Assembly (NCBI GenBank): GCA_003665825.1
Contig: QPFY01000020.1
Coordinates: forward strand, 62,001-126,000
Source: Microbotryum silenes-acaulis
Lineage: Eukaryota; Basidiomycota; Microbotryomycetes; Microbotryales; Microbotryaceae
Direction: 5' to 3'
Length of the DNA: 64,000 nucleotides
The notes below the pieces were generated by a model. It saw only the letters and a list, made by a program, of their open reading frames with translations. It did not search any database and had not been told where the DNA came from. Positions 1 through 11,399 of this stretch are shown piece after piece (the first letter of the stretch is position 1; each line of letters opens with the position of its first letter). Made by a program: the position numbers and the translations under genes.

Positions 1-596
1 ACCGCGACTCGGTCATCATTCTCGTCCCGGTCGGCCACATCAGCGACTCCTTGCCTGCTGCTGCGGACTGGGACAAGATCGTCGAGTCGGCACGCACTTT
101 GATCATTTCCACGATTGCCAAACGCATCAACGTCCCCGATTTTGGTTCCTACATCAAGTCAGAGATCGTCAACACCCCCGTCACGTGGCGCGACAAATTC
201 AATCTGCACCGCGGCTCGATCCTCGGTCTGTCGCACAGCTTCTTCAACGTACTTTGCTTCCGTCCTGCGACGCGCCATCCCTCTGTCGACCGAGCATACT
301 TCGTTGGAGCCTCGGCGCATCCAGGCACGGGTGTTCCGATCTGTTTGGCTGGTGCAAGGATCACGACCGAGCAGATCCTCAAAGACGACCGTGTGGAGGT
401 GCCCTGGAGCAAACAGCCGTACGCGATCGCGCAACCGGCATGGGCCAAGCATGGGGTCGTCAAAATTTTAGACAAGCGCAGCCGAGTCAACATCGAGAAC
501 CTGTTTTACTGGTTCGTCGGTATCTCGATGGTTATGATTGCTCAGTTCGTATGGATTCCGTCGACGACGAGCCTGAGCCTGAGAGGGAGCGCATAG
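1..596 (+). CDS. crtI: Phytoene desaturase, C-terminal part (5' end outside window)
   Basis: The reading frame is open from base 3 to a TAG at 594-596 and gives about 197 residues. They match the C-terminal FAD-binding half of fungal phytoene desaturases (CrtI / CarB / Al-1): a VLVPVGHI segment, a TPxxWRDKFNLxxGSILGLSHSF block, then YFVGASAHPGTGVPICLAGA, which in this family is the conserved dinucleotide/carotenoid-binding end. A hydrophobic segment (FYWFVGISMVMIAQFVW) near the end is the C-terminal membrane anchor typical of fungal members. The enzyme makes lycopene or 3,4-didehydrolycopene from phytoene at a membrane. No intron is needed in the visible part. It converges with the mannosyltransferase gene on the other strand, with stop codons about 245 bp apart. 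Confidence 0.93.
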   Translation, partial: RDSVIILVPVGHISDSLPAAADWDKIVESARTLIISTIAKRINVPDFGSYIKSEIVNTPVTWRDKFNLHRGSILGLSHSFFNVLCFRPATRHPSVDRAYFVGASAHPGTGVPICLAGARITTEQILKDDRVEVPWSKQPYAIAQPAWAKHGVVKILDKRSRVNIENLFYWFVGISMVMIAQFVWIPSTTSLSLRGSA

Positions 597-842
597 TCGA
601 CTTCTCGATTAGGAGATCACATCCCAAGCCCCAATCCTGCTTTCTTCGACCGCATTATTAGAAGCATACAGACCTTTGTACACGTCATTTGAGAAAGACC
701 GTGGGTTCTTATTATCGAGCCAGAATACATTTGAAAATATCATAAGCCAGGATGCAAGCGTCAATAGAGTACAAGTGATAACGACGATGCGGAAGAAGAG
801 AAATGAATGCGAGGAGACGATAAAACAGCATGAGTGAACAAG

Positions 843-3034
843 TCAGGTCCAGAACCCTTTGTCTTTCCCTTTCTGAGTGCAAGAGTACCAATGCGTTTCT
901 GGAAAGAATAGATTGACAACGAGGGTATCAGCCAGAGCGTTCTCCCGACGCCGCATGAAAGCCGTGGCGCAAAAGACGGACCAAATGTGTCGGCACTGGA
1001 TCGGGACGCAAACCAAGTCATCGTCAGTCGGAAGTTCGCGTTCTTTCGTTCTGGGAGGACCGCCAACTCACGGATTGCAAGAGCATCGATCGCGCTCCGC
1101 CGGGTCGGCAGGGCAGTGTTGGAAGGGTTCGTGACGATACTACGCAGCGAATGGCTTCTTAGGAACCAGAACCGCTGACAAATTCCGATCGCCGTCTTGC
1201 ACTCACGCCGATATCTTTGAACCAGTGCACTTCGGTTTGGTTCAGGAACAGCGCCGCGGCGATCGAATGCACAGGTGCGTCGCCCCATCTGTGCACGCAA
1301 CATGATCGATTAGGTGAGACCCCACCAACCTACTGAATTCAGGCAACACTCACCGCTCGTAAAAGAACCCTCCAGAGCGATCCAGATGATCAAAGTAGGC
1401 TCGATAGGCCTCGCCTCGGAAGAAGTTCAGGTCGCCAATTTCTATGATCGATGTCAAGGGAAAAGGGGTCAGTCTCTCGGCTCGCCCGGAACTGTGGGCT
1501 GGCACGAAGTGAAAACGGACCGAAGTTGGACTGTAAAAGGGCACAAAGGGGTCTTAAGTGTCATTAGTATTGTATACAAGTGTCTCGCACGGCCACAGCG
1601 TACCCAGAAATGACACAGGTTGTACGTCTTGCCTAAATCGTCGGAGATCCAGTTGATGAGGTTGTTTGGAGCGATCAGGTGTTGGTTTTTGTGGATAAAA
1701 TCTATGTTTGCCCATACACCACCCATAGGAAGAGTCAGCTAGCCCCAAACTCTTTGCAATGAACAGGATAGCGGCTTGCCTTGGGTTTCTGACCAAAGCG
1801 AAGGTATTGTCTCCGCATACTCGTAGATGGAGATCGCCCACCCGTACTTCTTGCCGCTGTCGCGCATGAAGACGAACGGATCGTACGCCAAATCGCAGCT
1901 GCGAAAGTGATACGTATCCCAAGCGTGAGACACATGTCCAAGGCGCGATATACGTGATCCGATTTGAAGACTTGACTGACAAGAACTTGACGCCCGGCTC
2001 GATCCTCCAATAATAATCGTACTGGTCCAACAGGGGATGCCGCCAGAAGAACCCACTTTGATACCTGCGACAGGACAATGACCGGGAGGTGAGGACGAGA
2101 CAATTGGCGGGCAGTAAAATGAAAAGATGGCTTACCTGCACATCCGTCGATATGATTGACTGCCACCGTAGAGGATCTTCTTCTCAACCATCGCCTGACG
2201 CGCCTTGGCCGCTTTCGTCTGATCAATCCAACTCGGCTCATTCGCCCACTGATCGCTCGGAACCTGACCATAGCTACATGTCCCACTTGCGAGGAGCGAG
2301 GTGAATTTTTTGAATTCGTCTGTGAAGGGCTCATTATTGAGGAAAACGTAGGGATAGTGGAAGTTTTTGTTGAACCGATCTGCTCGAAGGGAGAGTGATG
2401 GTCGACTGTCAGCAAGCCTAGTGCCAGGAACGAAGGATGGTTTCATTGCTCTCAAAAAGGAAAGAGCGTCGAACCTACCTTCAGTCTGTCGGATGCTGCT
2501 TACAATCTTCCATAGATCCGAGTTGCGAGCGAGGATAACGAACGCCGCGCGAGCTTTGTTGGTCGCATTGATCGCATTGAGCTCGGGGTCAAGCGACTCA
2601 AACGGCGCGAGTCCGGTACCGTCGACACTTGCCAAGTCATCTAGATTTGTTGTCGAAGAGTCATGCCATGACGAAGGGGAGCCATCTGATCCTAGACCAC
2701 TTTTGAATGCGATGGCTTCGAGGGAGGCGCTGGCGGCGTAGCTCGGGGACATGAACAGCGCGAGCCAGTGCAATCCGACCAGTGCGAGCAAGCCCACGAG
2801 GAGGTATCGGACGATGGGTATTCGTAGAGCTCTCGGAAGGTGGGATGAGGATAAAGATGATGTTGCGCCTCCATATTCGAGTCCTCGTTCGGAACTCGCG
2901 ACTACGTAGAGGAACCCCATCGTCAGCTTGGGCAACAGCTCGGCGTGTGCGACGGCCGCCAACCAGCATGACTTACGACGTTGATAGTCGAACGCATCCA
3001 GTGGCGAACTGAAACGTCCTGGCGGGTACGCCAT
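843..3034 (-). CDS. Kre2/Mnt1/Ktr-type alpha-1,2-mannosyltransferase (GT15), 12 exons
   Basis: I read exons at 2977-3034, 2479-2901, 2136-2379, 1981-2064, 1780-1898, 1604-1701, 1521-1530, 1354-1441, 1207-1288, 1072-1139, 982-995 and 843-898 (1344 nt, 447 aa). The protein is a Golgi type II enzyme: a short N-terminus, one membrane segment (IPIVRYLLVGLLALVGLHW), a stem, then the GT15 catalytic domain with RAAFVILARNSDLW, FHYPYVFLNNEPFTDEF, YRRMCRYQSGFFWRHPLL, YYWRIEPGVKFFCDLAYDPF, the YEYAETIPSLW block, HFWSNFEIGDLNFFRG, FYERWGDAPVHS and a cysteine-rich end with CSCNP and HWYSC. The family adds mannose to O- and N-glycans of cell-wall proteins. Exons 7 and 11 are microexons of 10 and 14 nt, both followed by a GTCCGT donor, and the intron after 1780 seems to begin GC (GCAAGC). 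Family identity is certain; which Ktr paralogue is not. Confidence 0.93.
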
Positions 3035-3455
3035 TGACTATGAACCGGGCTATCCTCTGATCTCCTGGACGATCCGGTGCTCGACTCGCAGCACCCCGGG
3101 CCGGCGCCGTCCCCGCTGCGGACTCCGAAGTGAGCTCGGTCCGGAAGGAGAGTGCGTTGAGCTTGTTCGACGGAGCTCTCCTACGCCCCTAGGGACTGGA
3201 ATTCAATCAATCGAGAAGATGAATGGGTTGCCAGGCGCAGCAGTAGACGGGCACAAGCCAAACCTCGAACGCGCTCGTTTCTGGGAGGAGAGAAGCCGCG
3301 AGGGGACTCGAGGAAACTCGAAGTAGATGTTAAAAAATGACAGTGTCTTCAGGCAAGGCACCGAAGCTTTTTGATGGCCGCAAGGTCTCTCAACAATTGC
3401 GAATGATCTCAAAATGGAACAAAAGAGGAAGAAATTATGAAGAACCAATGAACAT
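3035..3455. other. Intergenic region between two minus-strand genes
   Basis: This is the region upstream of the mannosyltransferase and downstream of the FunK1 gene. Short open frames here have no recognisable similarity. No clear TATA box or repeat was seen. Confidence 0.5.
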
Positions 3456-5575
3456 CTACGAGCGAGACTGATATCCAAGGATCTCTCTCATCTCGGTCTG
3501 CATCATCGCTATCATTGCTTTGGTCCTCACAATGCCGTCCGGACTCTGTGGAAAGTCAGGCAGTTTGAGTGTGAGCATGTTGACCAATCGGCATTCCCGC
3601 GGACTGAGCTTGTGCAGAGCTTCCAGAAGATATCTGCGTCGTGGACTACGATCAAGGACGCTGCCCCACAGACCCAGGCGTGCATTAAACCGCTGCTTCC
3701 AGCCCGGTAGCGCGCAGGTCGACGCTAAATAGAGCGGCTTCCATGCTTCCCAACTTGGCGGGCTCAAAAACTCGGCAAATGAGCCCACGACTTGCACGAA
3801 CCAGTAGACCGCGGATTCGAGGTCGTCCTGAAGACTGCGAAACGCCAGAGTCCTTTCCCGACCCATGAGGAGCCAGAGGAGCACGTCCGAAGGTGCCGTG
3901 TCGAGGGTGACTCTGACGGACCCACAATCCTCGGCAACGTTGCGAACCCGTACACCCGGCGGCGCAACGATGCCCGAGTCCCAGTCGACCAGAACAAGGT
4001 GTCCTCGGTGGTGGAGGATGTTGCCGAGCGACAAGTCGCGATGATGGATACCGAGATCGTAGAGAACTGGCAGCAACGTAAAGAGCCAGTCCAAGACATC
4101 GAAGGCGTCGCTCAGCGGGTGGCGACAATGTCGGTGTCCGTGGACCCGGGTAGGTAGAGGAGTGGGGTTGCGCAGAATGAGGAGGTCCAGCTTGCGTCGT
4201 CGCACTCGCTGATAAGCATCTTGCCCGTCTCGAAGCACTGGCAAGTCTTTGTCCTGTATTTGCGAGTAATGGAGGCCGAACGACTTCGACTTTTCGAGGA
4301 GAGCGATGTGGTTGAAGATCAGTGACGCCTCTTCCTGCGACGCGATGGATGCGCAACGCTCCTCAATCTTTTGCAGCACGTTCGCCTCGTGACCAACATA
4401 GTTGAGCGTATTGTATTGAATCTTGAGCACAAAGGACGGTGTGGAGTGTGACGGCGAAGATGCCGAGCCCGCCGGCGCGATCAAGCTTGGTCGGGTCAGC
4501 TGCAAAACGACCGTGCTGCGGCTGAAGATGGACCCGCCGTTTGTGAGTGTGGGGTGGACGAGCTCGATGGGTTCCTCGTCGATGAACTCGACGGTGCGGC
4601 CAACGAGAGGAGCTCCCTCTTCAAGCTCAGGCGGACGAAGGCACGAAGCCAAAAATGACGCTGGGGTGATGCCGATTTGGGAATGGCATGCGTAGCGGAA
4701 GAGCGGGTTGAACCCTGCCGAGTAGACATCCAGGCCAAACAGAATGGAAAGGACGACCGCCAACTCGCCAAAGCGCTCACCCCAGCAATCCGCGATGGTC
4801 GCGATCCGACACGCCTCATGGTCGAGCACGACAAGGTAAGCCTTGGTATCGGTGATGGCCAGGCCCGGCGCATACACGCGGGTTGGTTGAGTGAGTGCAT
4901 GCTGCGCCAAGTCGAGAACGAGCTCGACGAGGGGAGACGAGACGCACGCGGTTCGCTTGGCATGGGCTGCGGAGGCACGCCGAAACGAATTGGGACAAGC
5001 ATACCACGTGCGGCAGGCCTTTTCTTCTTCACGGCCATCTGCTCACAGCACGTCAGGAAATGGTGAGGTTGAGAGCGTTTGGAATTCTTGTGGCGTGCAC
5101 CTTCTTGAGTCAATCGAGGGTGTTCTTGCGCTTGTGCAATCGTCAAACCCTTCTGTTGTCCGCCACCGAAAGTCGCCTGGTTCGAAATCGGATAGCGAGC
5201 GCAGCATTCAGCATCGTCGTATGCCACGCATAATCTGGATAGTCGTGGCTGAAAGATGCTTACATATTTCGCAAGTGGCCATACCCAATCTGCCTTTGTT
5301 TGGCTCGCAGGTCGTTGGCAGTCGCGTTTGGAATCGTCCCTCAGCCTGCTCAGGACTCGCTTGGGGCGCTTCTGAACTTCTTGCACGCGTGCCTTGAACC
5401 GGGCTTGCTCGGTGCCACCAACCGAGTACAACAGGTCGGAGGTGTTGCACATCACGATACGTGGGACGATCTCGTCTTCGAGGAAGCATTGGTTGTCTTC
5501 GCGGTCCAGCGCAGGCGAAATGAGAGCTTCGACCACACTTTCGCGCGCCGCATTGCTCGCGGTCGCAGGCATCAT
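3456..5575 (-). CDS. FunK1-type fungal protein kinase
   Basis: I read three exons, 5264-5575, 5101-5176 and 3456-5038, giving 656 residues in one frame. The introns (5177-5263 and 5039-5100) have GT-AG borders. The C-terminal half carries kinase motifs in the FunK1 arrangement: VLKIQYN (beta-3 lysine), HHRDLSLGNILHH (catalytic loop HRDxSxGN), LVDWDSG (in place of DFG), then RSLQDDLESAVYWFVQ, which resembles the FunK1 hallmark with D-D-x-E-S. FunK1 kinases are a basidiomycete-expanded family of largely unknown substrates. The start is uncertain. I chose the paired ATG at 5570-5575 because the family length fits; the frame stays open to 6055, but that extension is a low-complexity Ser/Arg stretch. 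Confidence 0.85.
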
Positions 5576-6801
5576 CTGCGGGTGATTAAGGTGATCACGC
5601 TCGTCACGGTCACCGTGGGAGGAGTGGGCGCCGCTTGCCGTCGTCGGACAGCGCGCCATGCTCGGCGACGACGGAGAGCGTGGGACCTCGTCGGCCTGAG
5701 CCTTGCCGCGATCTTGGCGCACGTTCGACTGCGATGGTGTGTGCGACGACGAACGCGACGACGAACGCGACGACGAACGCGACGACGAGCGCGACGACGA
5801 CGAACAGAAGGACCCGGATGATAGCGAAAGTGCTGCTGGCGCAGGCGGGCGCGAGCGCGGGGACGATGACGATCGAGGCGAATGCGAGGGTGCGGGCGAC
5901 GGCGGGACCCATGACGGTGGTGACTGTTGCAGGTAGAAGACGACTGAGAGGCTTTGGTCAGCGCGTGAGCAACACCCGACCGATTGAGACTTTATTTTCA
6001 CTTGCATCTGGCTGTATAGGGGGCTCGTGATCGAATGCGCTGCGTGGAGCCTCAACGCTTGTTGGCCAACACGCTTGGAATGGGCGCTTGCTGGGTGGGG
6101 AGGCTAAGTCCCATGGAGGACTGGGACGAGGGCGACCCCTACCACCTTGCTTCGCTGGCATCGTCAATTCGAGCGCTGCAGCGATGCAGCGAGCTACTGA
6201 GGAAGTGAGGAAGCGATGAGCAAGTTCGCGTCAGTTACTCGTGTTTGGTGTGATGTTAGTGGAACAGAAACCGGGGCAGGAAGGGGAAGATCGCGAGGCC
6301 GTAATATTGAAGTAGTTGTTGAGCTATGTTGAGAGGAAACTAGGGCTCGGGGACGGTGTGCGCCGACCTCCCTGCGTGATTCAACGATGGTCGTGGCGAG
6401 CTCCGGCCGCACCTCCCGGACCGTGGGGGAAAAGAAAAGACCGGCGCCCGGCGCGCGGAGAACCTTAATTGAGGCAGGCGTTTTTTCGTGCTAGATGTAG
6501 ATAGATGGAGATATGGATACAGTTTTGAGTCCTACACTATTGGCCTAGCCAGTGTGCTCGAATGCATCTCCTCCGACTTTCTCAGTGATTTTTTTAAAAA
6601 AAAAACCCAGTGGGAACCCGTTAAATTAACGGGAGGATGAAATTTAAAAAATAGCAGGATGATCGAACAGTCTACATGATTTCAGCGCAGAGGTTGAGAA
6701 AACACAATATGGAGTACAGCAAAGAAACAAAATTCATTTATCCCACATTCATCGCTGAAACAGCCTGCATGCCGCTTGTTGCCGGACTTGGCTTCAAACA
6801 C
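5576..6801. other. Upstream region of the FunK1 gene with low-complexity DNA
   Basis: No convincing gene. It holds a short tandem repeat (about 5741-5805) and an AT-rich patch near 6580-6660 with a run of A residues. The minus strand is open to 6055 but encodes only Ser/Arg/Pro-rich sequence. Confidence 0.45.
5741..5805. repeat. 12-bp tandem repeat (GACGACGAACGC-like)
   Basis: About five imperfect copies of a 12-bp unit lie in a row. Read on the minus strand they encode repeated Ser-Ser-Ser-Arg; on the plus strand, Asp-Asp-Glu-Arg. They sit just upstream of the chosen FunK1 start. Confidence 0.8.
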
Positions 6802-8393
6802 TCATGCAATGAGATCCGGACGGTTGCATGCTTTGTCATTCGGCCCCAGTGCAGCCTTGTTTTCCGGTGATTCGGGGTCGTGCGACATCGTGATGAGCAG
6901 CGGAGGCTTTCCATGTTTGACAACGCACGCCATCGCATCCTGGTATCGCTGCGTGATGTCGCGCGGTCTATTCTTGAACGTCGAGCCCAAGGTTATCGAA
7001 CGTCCAATTTGGTTCGGGGTCAAGCCGTTGATGCCTTGGGTCGTGGTGAGGCGTAGGTTCTCTTGATGCAACCGGATGTGTTGAGTCGATCGGTCTCGAC
7101 TTGGGAGTATATCCGTAAATTCCAAAATCCAGGAAGGGACGTTGGGTGCAATGCAGGATTGAGAAGTACTCGTCGCGTTTGGCAAGTAGTGCGCAAAGAA
7201 TTGTGAACGCGAGACTCGCCACCTCGACCCCTTTACTTGACCTTCGTCCTAGGTGTTCAAAAGTTCAATGTCAGTCTGTGCTTGCGCCTTAAACAGAATG
7301 AAACACCCGAGAAAGAGCCGAAGCGCGTACGTTCGCCATCACCATCCTCGCCGTCTTCATCCTCATCCTCGCGGTCTTCGTCCTCCTCTTCGCCTTCGTC
7401 ATCAAGACCGAGACCGGCAAGTACCTCGCGCGATTGGACACCATTGTCGATCTGCTCTCGGTTTCTGGCGATTGGCAGCCCAGCTTGGCGAAACCCGCAA
7501 AGAGAAATGTTGGGGTGGAAGCCATCTTCCCCTGCAGGAAATAGTAGTGGCTACCGGAGAGGCAACGCAGACGGATGGAGCGAGCTGATGACTTGGTACT
7601 TGGGCCGACCATCGGGACATCGATCACCGTGCACCTGGAGAATAAGGTCTTGAGGTCCACGATCTCCCGTGTTGGTGTCGGAATCGCAGATAAGCATCGC
7701 CATTTCCGTGCTCGACGTAAGAAGGTTGTGGGTGCGTCGGTCTCGGCCAGGTGGTAGGCAGAGGCGCAGGGCCGACTCTTTGGCCGTGTCCCAACCTGCG
7801 CGGGCTTTGGCCGATGCGAACTCCCTCACAAAGTGATTCTTGGTACGCAACATGGATTCGAGCTTGGTCAAGGTAGATCTTTGTATGCGACTGTCTGCGC
7901 CGTCGGGTCCCAGTCGAGTGTCAGTGGCCTCGGCCGGGTCGATGAGCCATATTTGGGCAAAGGCTGGACGTTGATTGACGGCAGGAATCAGGGCGGCGAG
8001 TCGATGCTAAAAGCAACCAAAAACGCAAAACATGCGGGGAAAACATGCGGGGTCCTTGAGTGCCTGGTCGAGTCTGGTCAAAGTGGGCAGCGATCGAAGT
8101 GATTGACAGCGCGTTGTTGTACGACCGGGCATTCTCGCGGAACGCCGGAATGCCTTAGGTTCTGTGTAGGTGGGTCGCACAGTTCAGCATGTGGGTCTAC
8201 TACAGACGAATGTCGTTGGACGGAGCAACTGACCGCTATCCGAGCCTTCAAGTAGCTGTTGAAAGTTGGGATTGGGCCGGAGAGAGGGAGGTAGCTGCAC
8301 CTTGCCCTGCGAGCAGCACGTGCTGAAGTGTCCGGTCGACTTCGTCCTTTCGCAATCCCAGTGTCGAGCCTTGCAGTGGGTACAAACGGTCAT
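6802..8393 (-). pseudogene. Degenerate Helitron Rep-helicase gene, N-terminal part only
   Basis: Reading leftward on the minus strand in several frames, the pieces follow Helitron proteins in order. First comes a zinc-binding segment (CTHCKARHWDCE, then CCSQGKVQLPP) near 8393-8250. Next are FRENARSYNNALS near 8140, FAQIWLIDPAEAT near 7950, a block with THNLLTSSTEMAMLI and GRPKYQVISSLHP to 7551, GEDGFHPNISL near 7510, and ITQRYQDAMACVVKHGKPPLLITM, the start of the Helitron-like Rep domain, ending at 6802 after a CNRPDLIA segment. Frameshifts separate the blocks. The rest of the Rep domain (including its tyrosines) and the whole helicase are missing, so it cannot be autonomous. Family assignment is from remembered Helitron motifs, not a search. 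Confidence 0.85.
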
Positions 8394-8726
8394 CTGGGGC
8401 CGAGGTAGTCGCGGATGGGAACGTGGGGCTTGAGTGGTTTGAGCGTGATTCGAGGCCTGTGCACTTGCTCTGCGTAGGAAGAGGTGGTGGTGGGGCGAGC
8501 TCAGCGTCGGTTCGGCCATCGGGCCATCGCGCTGACCACGCTGTCCGTTCTACAAAGCTGTACGGCGGACGCTTCAATACCAAGATCGGTCGAGTGGTTG
8601 TCATCACGCGCGGGGAGCTGATTCTGTTGATCGGAGCGGGACGAAGAGGAGAGTCGAGCAGCGGGGCGCCCAGCGGGCCTAGCAGCGGGCGCTCAAGCAA
8701 GCTATGGGTGGGCCGCCCCCCTGGGG

Positions 8727-9639
8727 GTGGCGCGCATGCGCTTAGAGTGGAGTAGGCGAGAGAAATGCCTGTTCGCTTCTGCACCTTATTCGTTTCGCTC
8801 GAACGGCAGTGCTTATTGCCTCTACACTCGCGAAACCACCGATCAGAAGCGGATGCGCTACATTGACAGGATCGACGCCTTGCTGAAAGGTAGCCACGCC
8901 GATCAGAAGGAATGCTCGGAAGTCGAGTCGGTCACTGGGTCGTTGGGGTATGTCGCCTACATCCTCCCTGCATTACGGACCCATCTCAACTGTCTATACA
9001 GGCAGTGTATCGCATACGGGGACCGGAAAGCGGTTTCACGGGCGCGTCTGGACCGTCGCACGTACGATCAACTCGAATACTGGAGAAGGTTCCTCTCGTC
9101 GGAAGGCCCATTCTCCACGTCGTTCGAGGCCCTCCCGATCCCATCGAAGCTTGCGTTAGCGTTGGATGCCTGTATGCACGGACTAGGCATCGTCATCAAC
9201 GGATACTCCGCGTACTTCGCTCTCCCCGAGGGGTGGACGGATCTGCCACCGCCTCGACACTCGGTCTCTATCACGAACGCGGAGGCGTGGGCGGTCGAGG
9301 CGCTGGCCGAGGCAGCGTTATGAATGTGACGATAAACATTTCGTTCTCCAATGTGACAACACCGGGGTTGTGCTTGGATGGAGGAAAGGGCATTCGATGA
9401 ATCCCTTGTTGAACTTGTCGCTTTCAAACCTGCGCAGCCTTGAGGAAACTCGAGGTGTGAAGTGGTCGATTGAATACGTTAACACGAAGGTGAATCCCGC
9501 GGATGTCGTGTCCCGGCAAACAGACCGCCCGCGGCAGTACGAACCGTTCCCGTTGATGATCGCGCACCCACTGTCGAAGTTTCCGGCGGGGCGCGAGTTG
9601 CTGCGGGCGGCGGGAGAGCCCCTGTGGGCGATAGGCTGA
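8727..9639 (+). pseudogene. DIRS-like retroelement: end of reverse transcriptase plus RNase H, frameshifted
   Basis: The frame 8727-9323 has the C-terminal part of a reverse transcriptase of the DIRS/Ngaro type (K-CLF at the start, KRMRYIDRIDALL, VTGSLGYVAYILPALRTHL). It runs into an RNase H-like part (ALALDACMHGLGIVING). A frameshift near 9320 moves the continuation into another frame with QCDNTGVVLGWRKGHSMNP and EYVNTKVNPADVVSRQ, the RNase H end typical of these elements. The catalytic palm of the RT is absent: the element starts abruptly right after the Helitron relic. It lies just upstream of a tyrosine-recombinase gene in the same direction, which is the DIRS order. Confidence 0.8.
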
Positions 9640-9746
9640 GATATCTGACTCCCTTCGTGGAAGGTGGAGCTTCGTTCGTACAGAGTTGCGTATCCCTGTG
9701 TCTGCGAGGTCGTGTACCTTTTGTTTGTTGGTGAGGTCGAACCCTC

Positions 9747-11380
9747 TTGCGTCCTGTTTTGTCAATGTCACGCTGTCATGACTCAGAGCCGCGCTCTTGT
9801 GCCTCGGTTGCGACTTTGCGGTTGTCCGGTACTGTCCCGTCTCCGCCGCGAGAGCGTGATCGCGGGCGCGTGCTTGGCACGTTCGGCCTCCCCCCACCCG
9901 CGTCGCACGCCGTCTCGAAAATACAGATGTCTTTCGAGGATTCACGAGCCGCGTGGAGGCTTCGTCAACGAGCCGTTCCGTACCCGACGATGCCGACGAT
10001 GGCTGTGAGGGAGCGCGCCTTCAAGTCAGGAAGAGCGCTTACTGGTCGGGCCGACGCGTCGAGTTCGGCGCTGCGCGATGGAGCACCGGCTGCGGCGCCA
10101 CCTCCGACTGTGAAACTGGATCGTAGCCCAGGGGCTTGTTTAGGATTCACGTCGACGTCAAATCCAAGATTGCCAATGTTGCGCAGTTCCCATTCGGGGG
10201 ACATCGTCGTTTACCTACCTGAGGCAGACGGGAACGAGATGGCCCCGATGGCTTCATCCACGAATTGCACGCCGGAGGAGCGGCTGTGCGCCGCGTTCGC
10301 CAAGACGTATCGAGGTATCAACCGAATCCTCGTTCTTACACCGACGACTCCGGTCCAACGTCCGCTCCATGCGTGTGCATTGGCTGCGACAGAGCACGCG
10401 GTGATGGTTGCGGCAGGGCAAACGGCGGAGTCGAACGAGATGTACGCGATGTGCATTCTACGATACCTCGAGTACTGTGACGACGAGTTGGTCGACCGGA
10501 GGGATCGATTCCCCGCACATCCTGACGTCGTCAGGCGATTTCTCACTCGAATCGCGTTGTCGGGAAATGGCGTCGGAGCCTATAGCGTCAGCCACTTTCG
10601 CCGATTCCGTACCGCCCTAGAATTTTGGCACACGACGCATGTGCTGCGTATGAACTACGATCCGAAGATGTGGACGATGCAACTGGCTGCGGCTGCGGCC
10701 ACAGCTCCAGCCCCCAAACCAGAGCGATTCGCGGCGACTTTGGACGACCTCAGGTGCCTGGCCGCGGGGATCGATAAGTGCAGTCCGTTCGATACGGCCG
10801 TGTTTGCTGCAGCGTGTGCGGCGTTCTTCGCGATGGCGAGATTGGGCGAGTTTACGGCGGATTCGGCGGACGAAGAGTTCATAGCCGAACGGCATCTAGC
10901 GGTGGCCAATGCACGTCGGATCGATGCGACGAGCGAAGCTCCTCTCCGATACGAGTTGGACCTCCCGTTTGACAAGGTGCGTCGGCGCGTCGGCCGCATG
11001 CTGGTAGTCTCGGCGCGAGACGGCGAGCCCTTCTGCCCGGTCGGAGGCATCGATAAACATTTCCGCCTAAACGACCCTCCACCAGGGCGGTTGTTCTCAT
11101 ATCGGGCGCGCGAATGAGGTCATCGACAACTGACCTCCTCGGCGTTCTCGCGACGAATCAAACACATTCTCGAGGCGAGCGGGAGGGCGGTCTTGAACAA
11201 CCACTCCTTTAGGTCCGGTGGGGCCACGTTTTACCTTCGAGAAGGTGTACACACGGATCACATCCGAAACCTTGGCCGTTGGTCATCGAATGCCTTCGAC
11301 AGGTATTGGCGGCAGCACAAGGAGATTGCGATCCAAGTGCTGAGCAAGGCTGGCAAGCTTGCACTCGATTCGGGTAGAGC
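9747..11380 (+). pseudogene. DIRS-like tyrosine recombinase, broken by a frameshift
   Basis: A long frame to 11117 has a low-similarity N-terminus and then a phage-integrase-like core: an N-terminal DNA-binding part (RYLEYCDDELVDRRDRFPAHP, SGNGVGAYSVSHFRRFRTALEFWH) and the first catalytic arginine region (FFAMARLGEFT). It stops at 11115-11117; the protein continues in another frame with HSFRSGGATFYLREGV and LGRWSSNAFDRYWR, which carry the H-x-x-R, W and Y positions of tyrosine recombinases. One frameshift near 11105 therefore separates the two halves. Together with the RT/RNase H relic it forms one decayed element. Terminal repeats were not found by eye. Confidence 0.82.
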
Positions 11381-11399
11381 CTGGATGCGTTGTAACGTA

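Noticed and set aside
5703..5936. Open frame with repeated Asp-Glu-Arg on the plus strand
   Set aside because: It is produced by the 12-bp tandem repeat and runs antisense to the FunK1 5' region; no start context or homologue.
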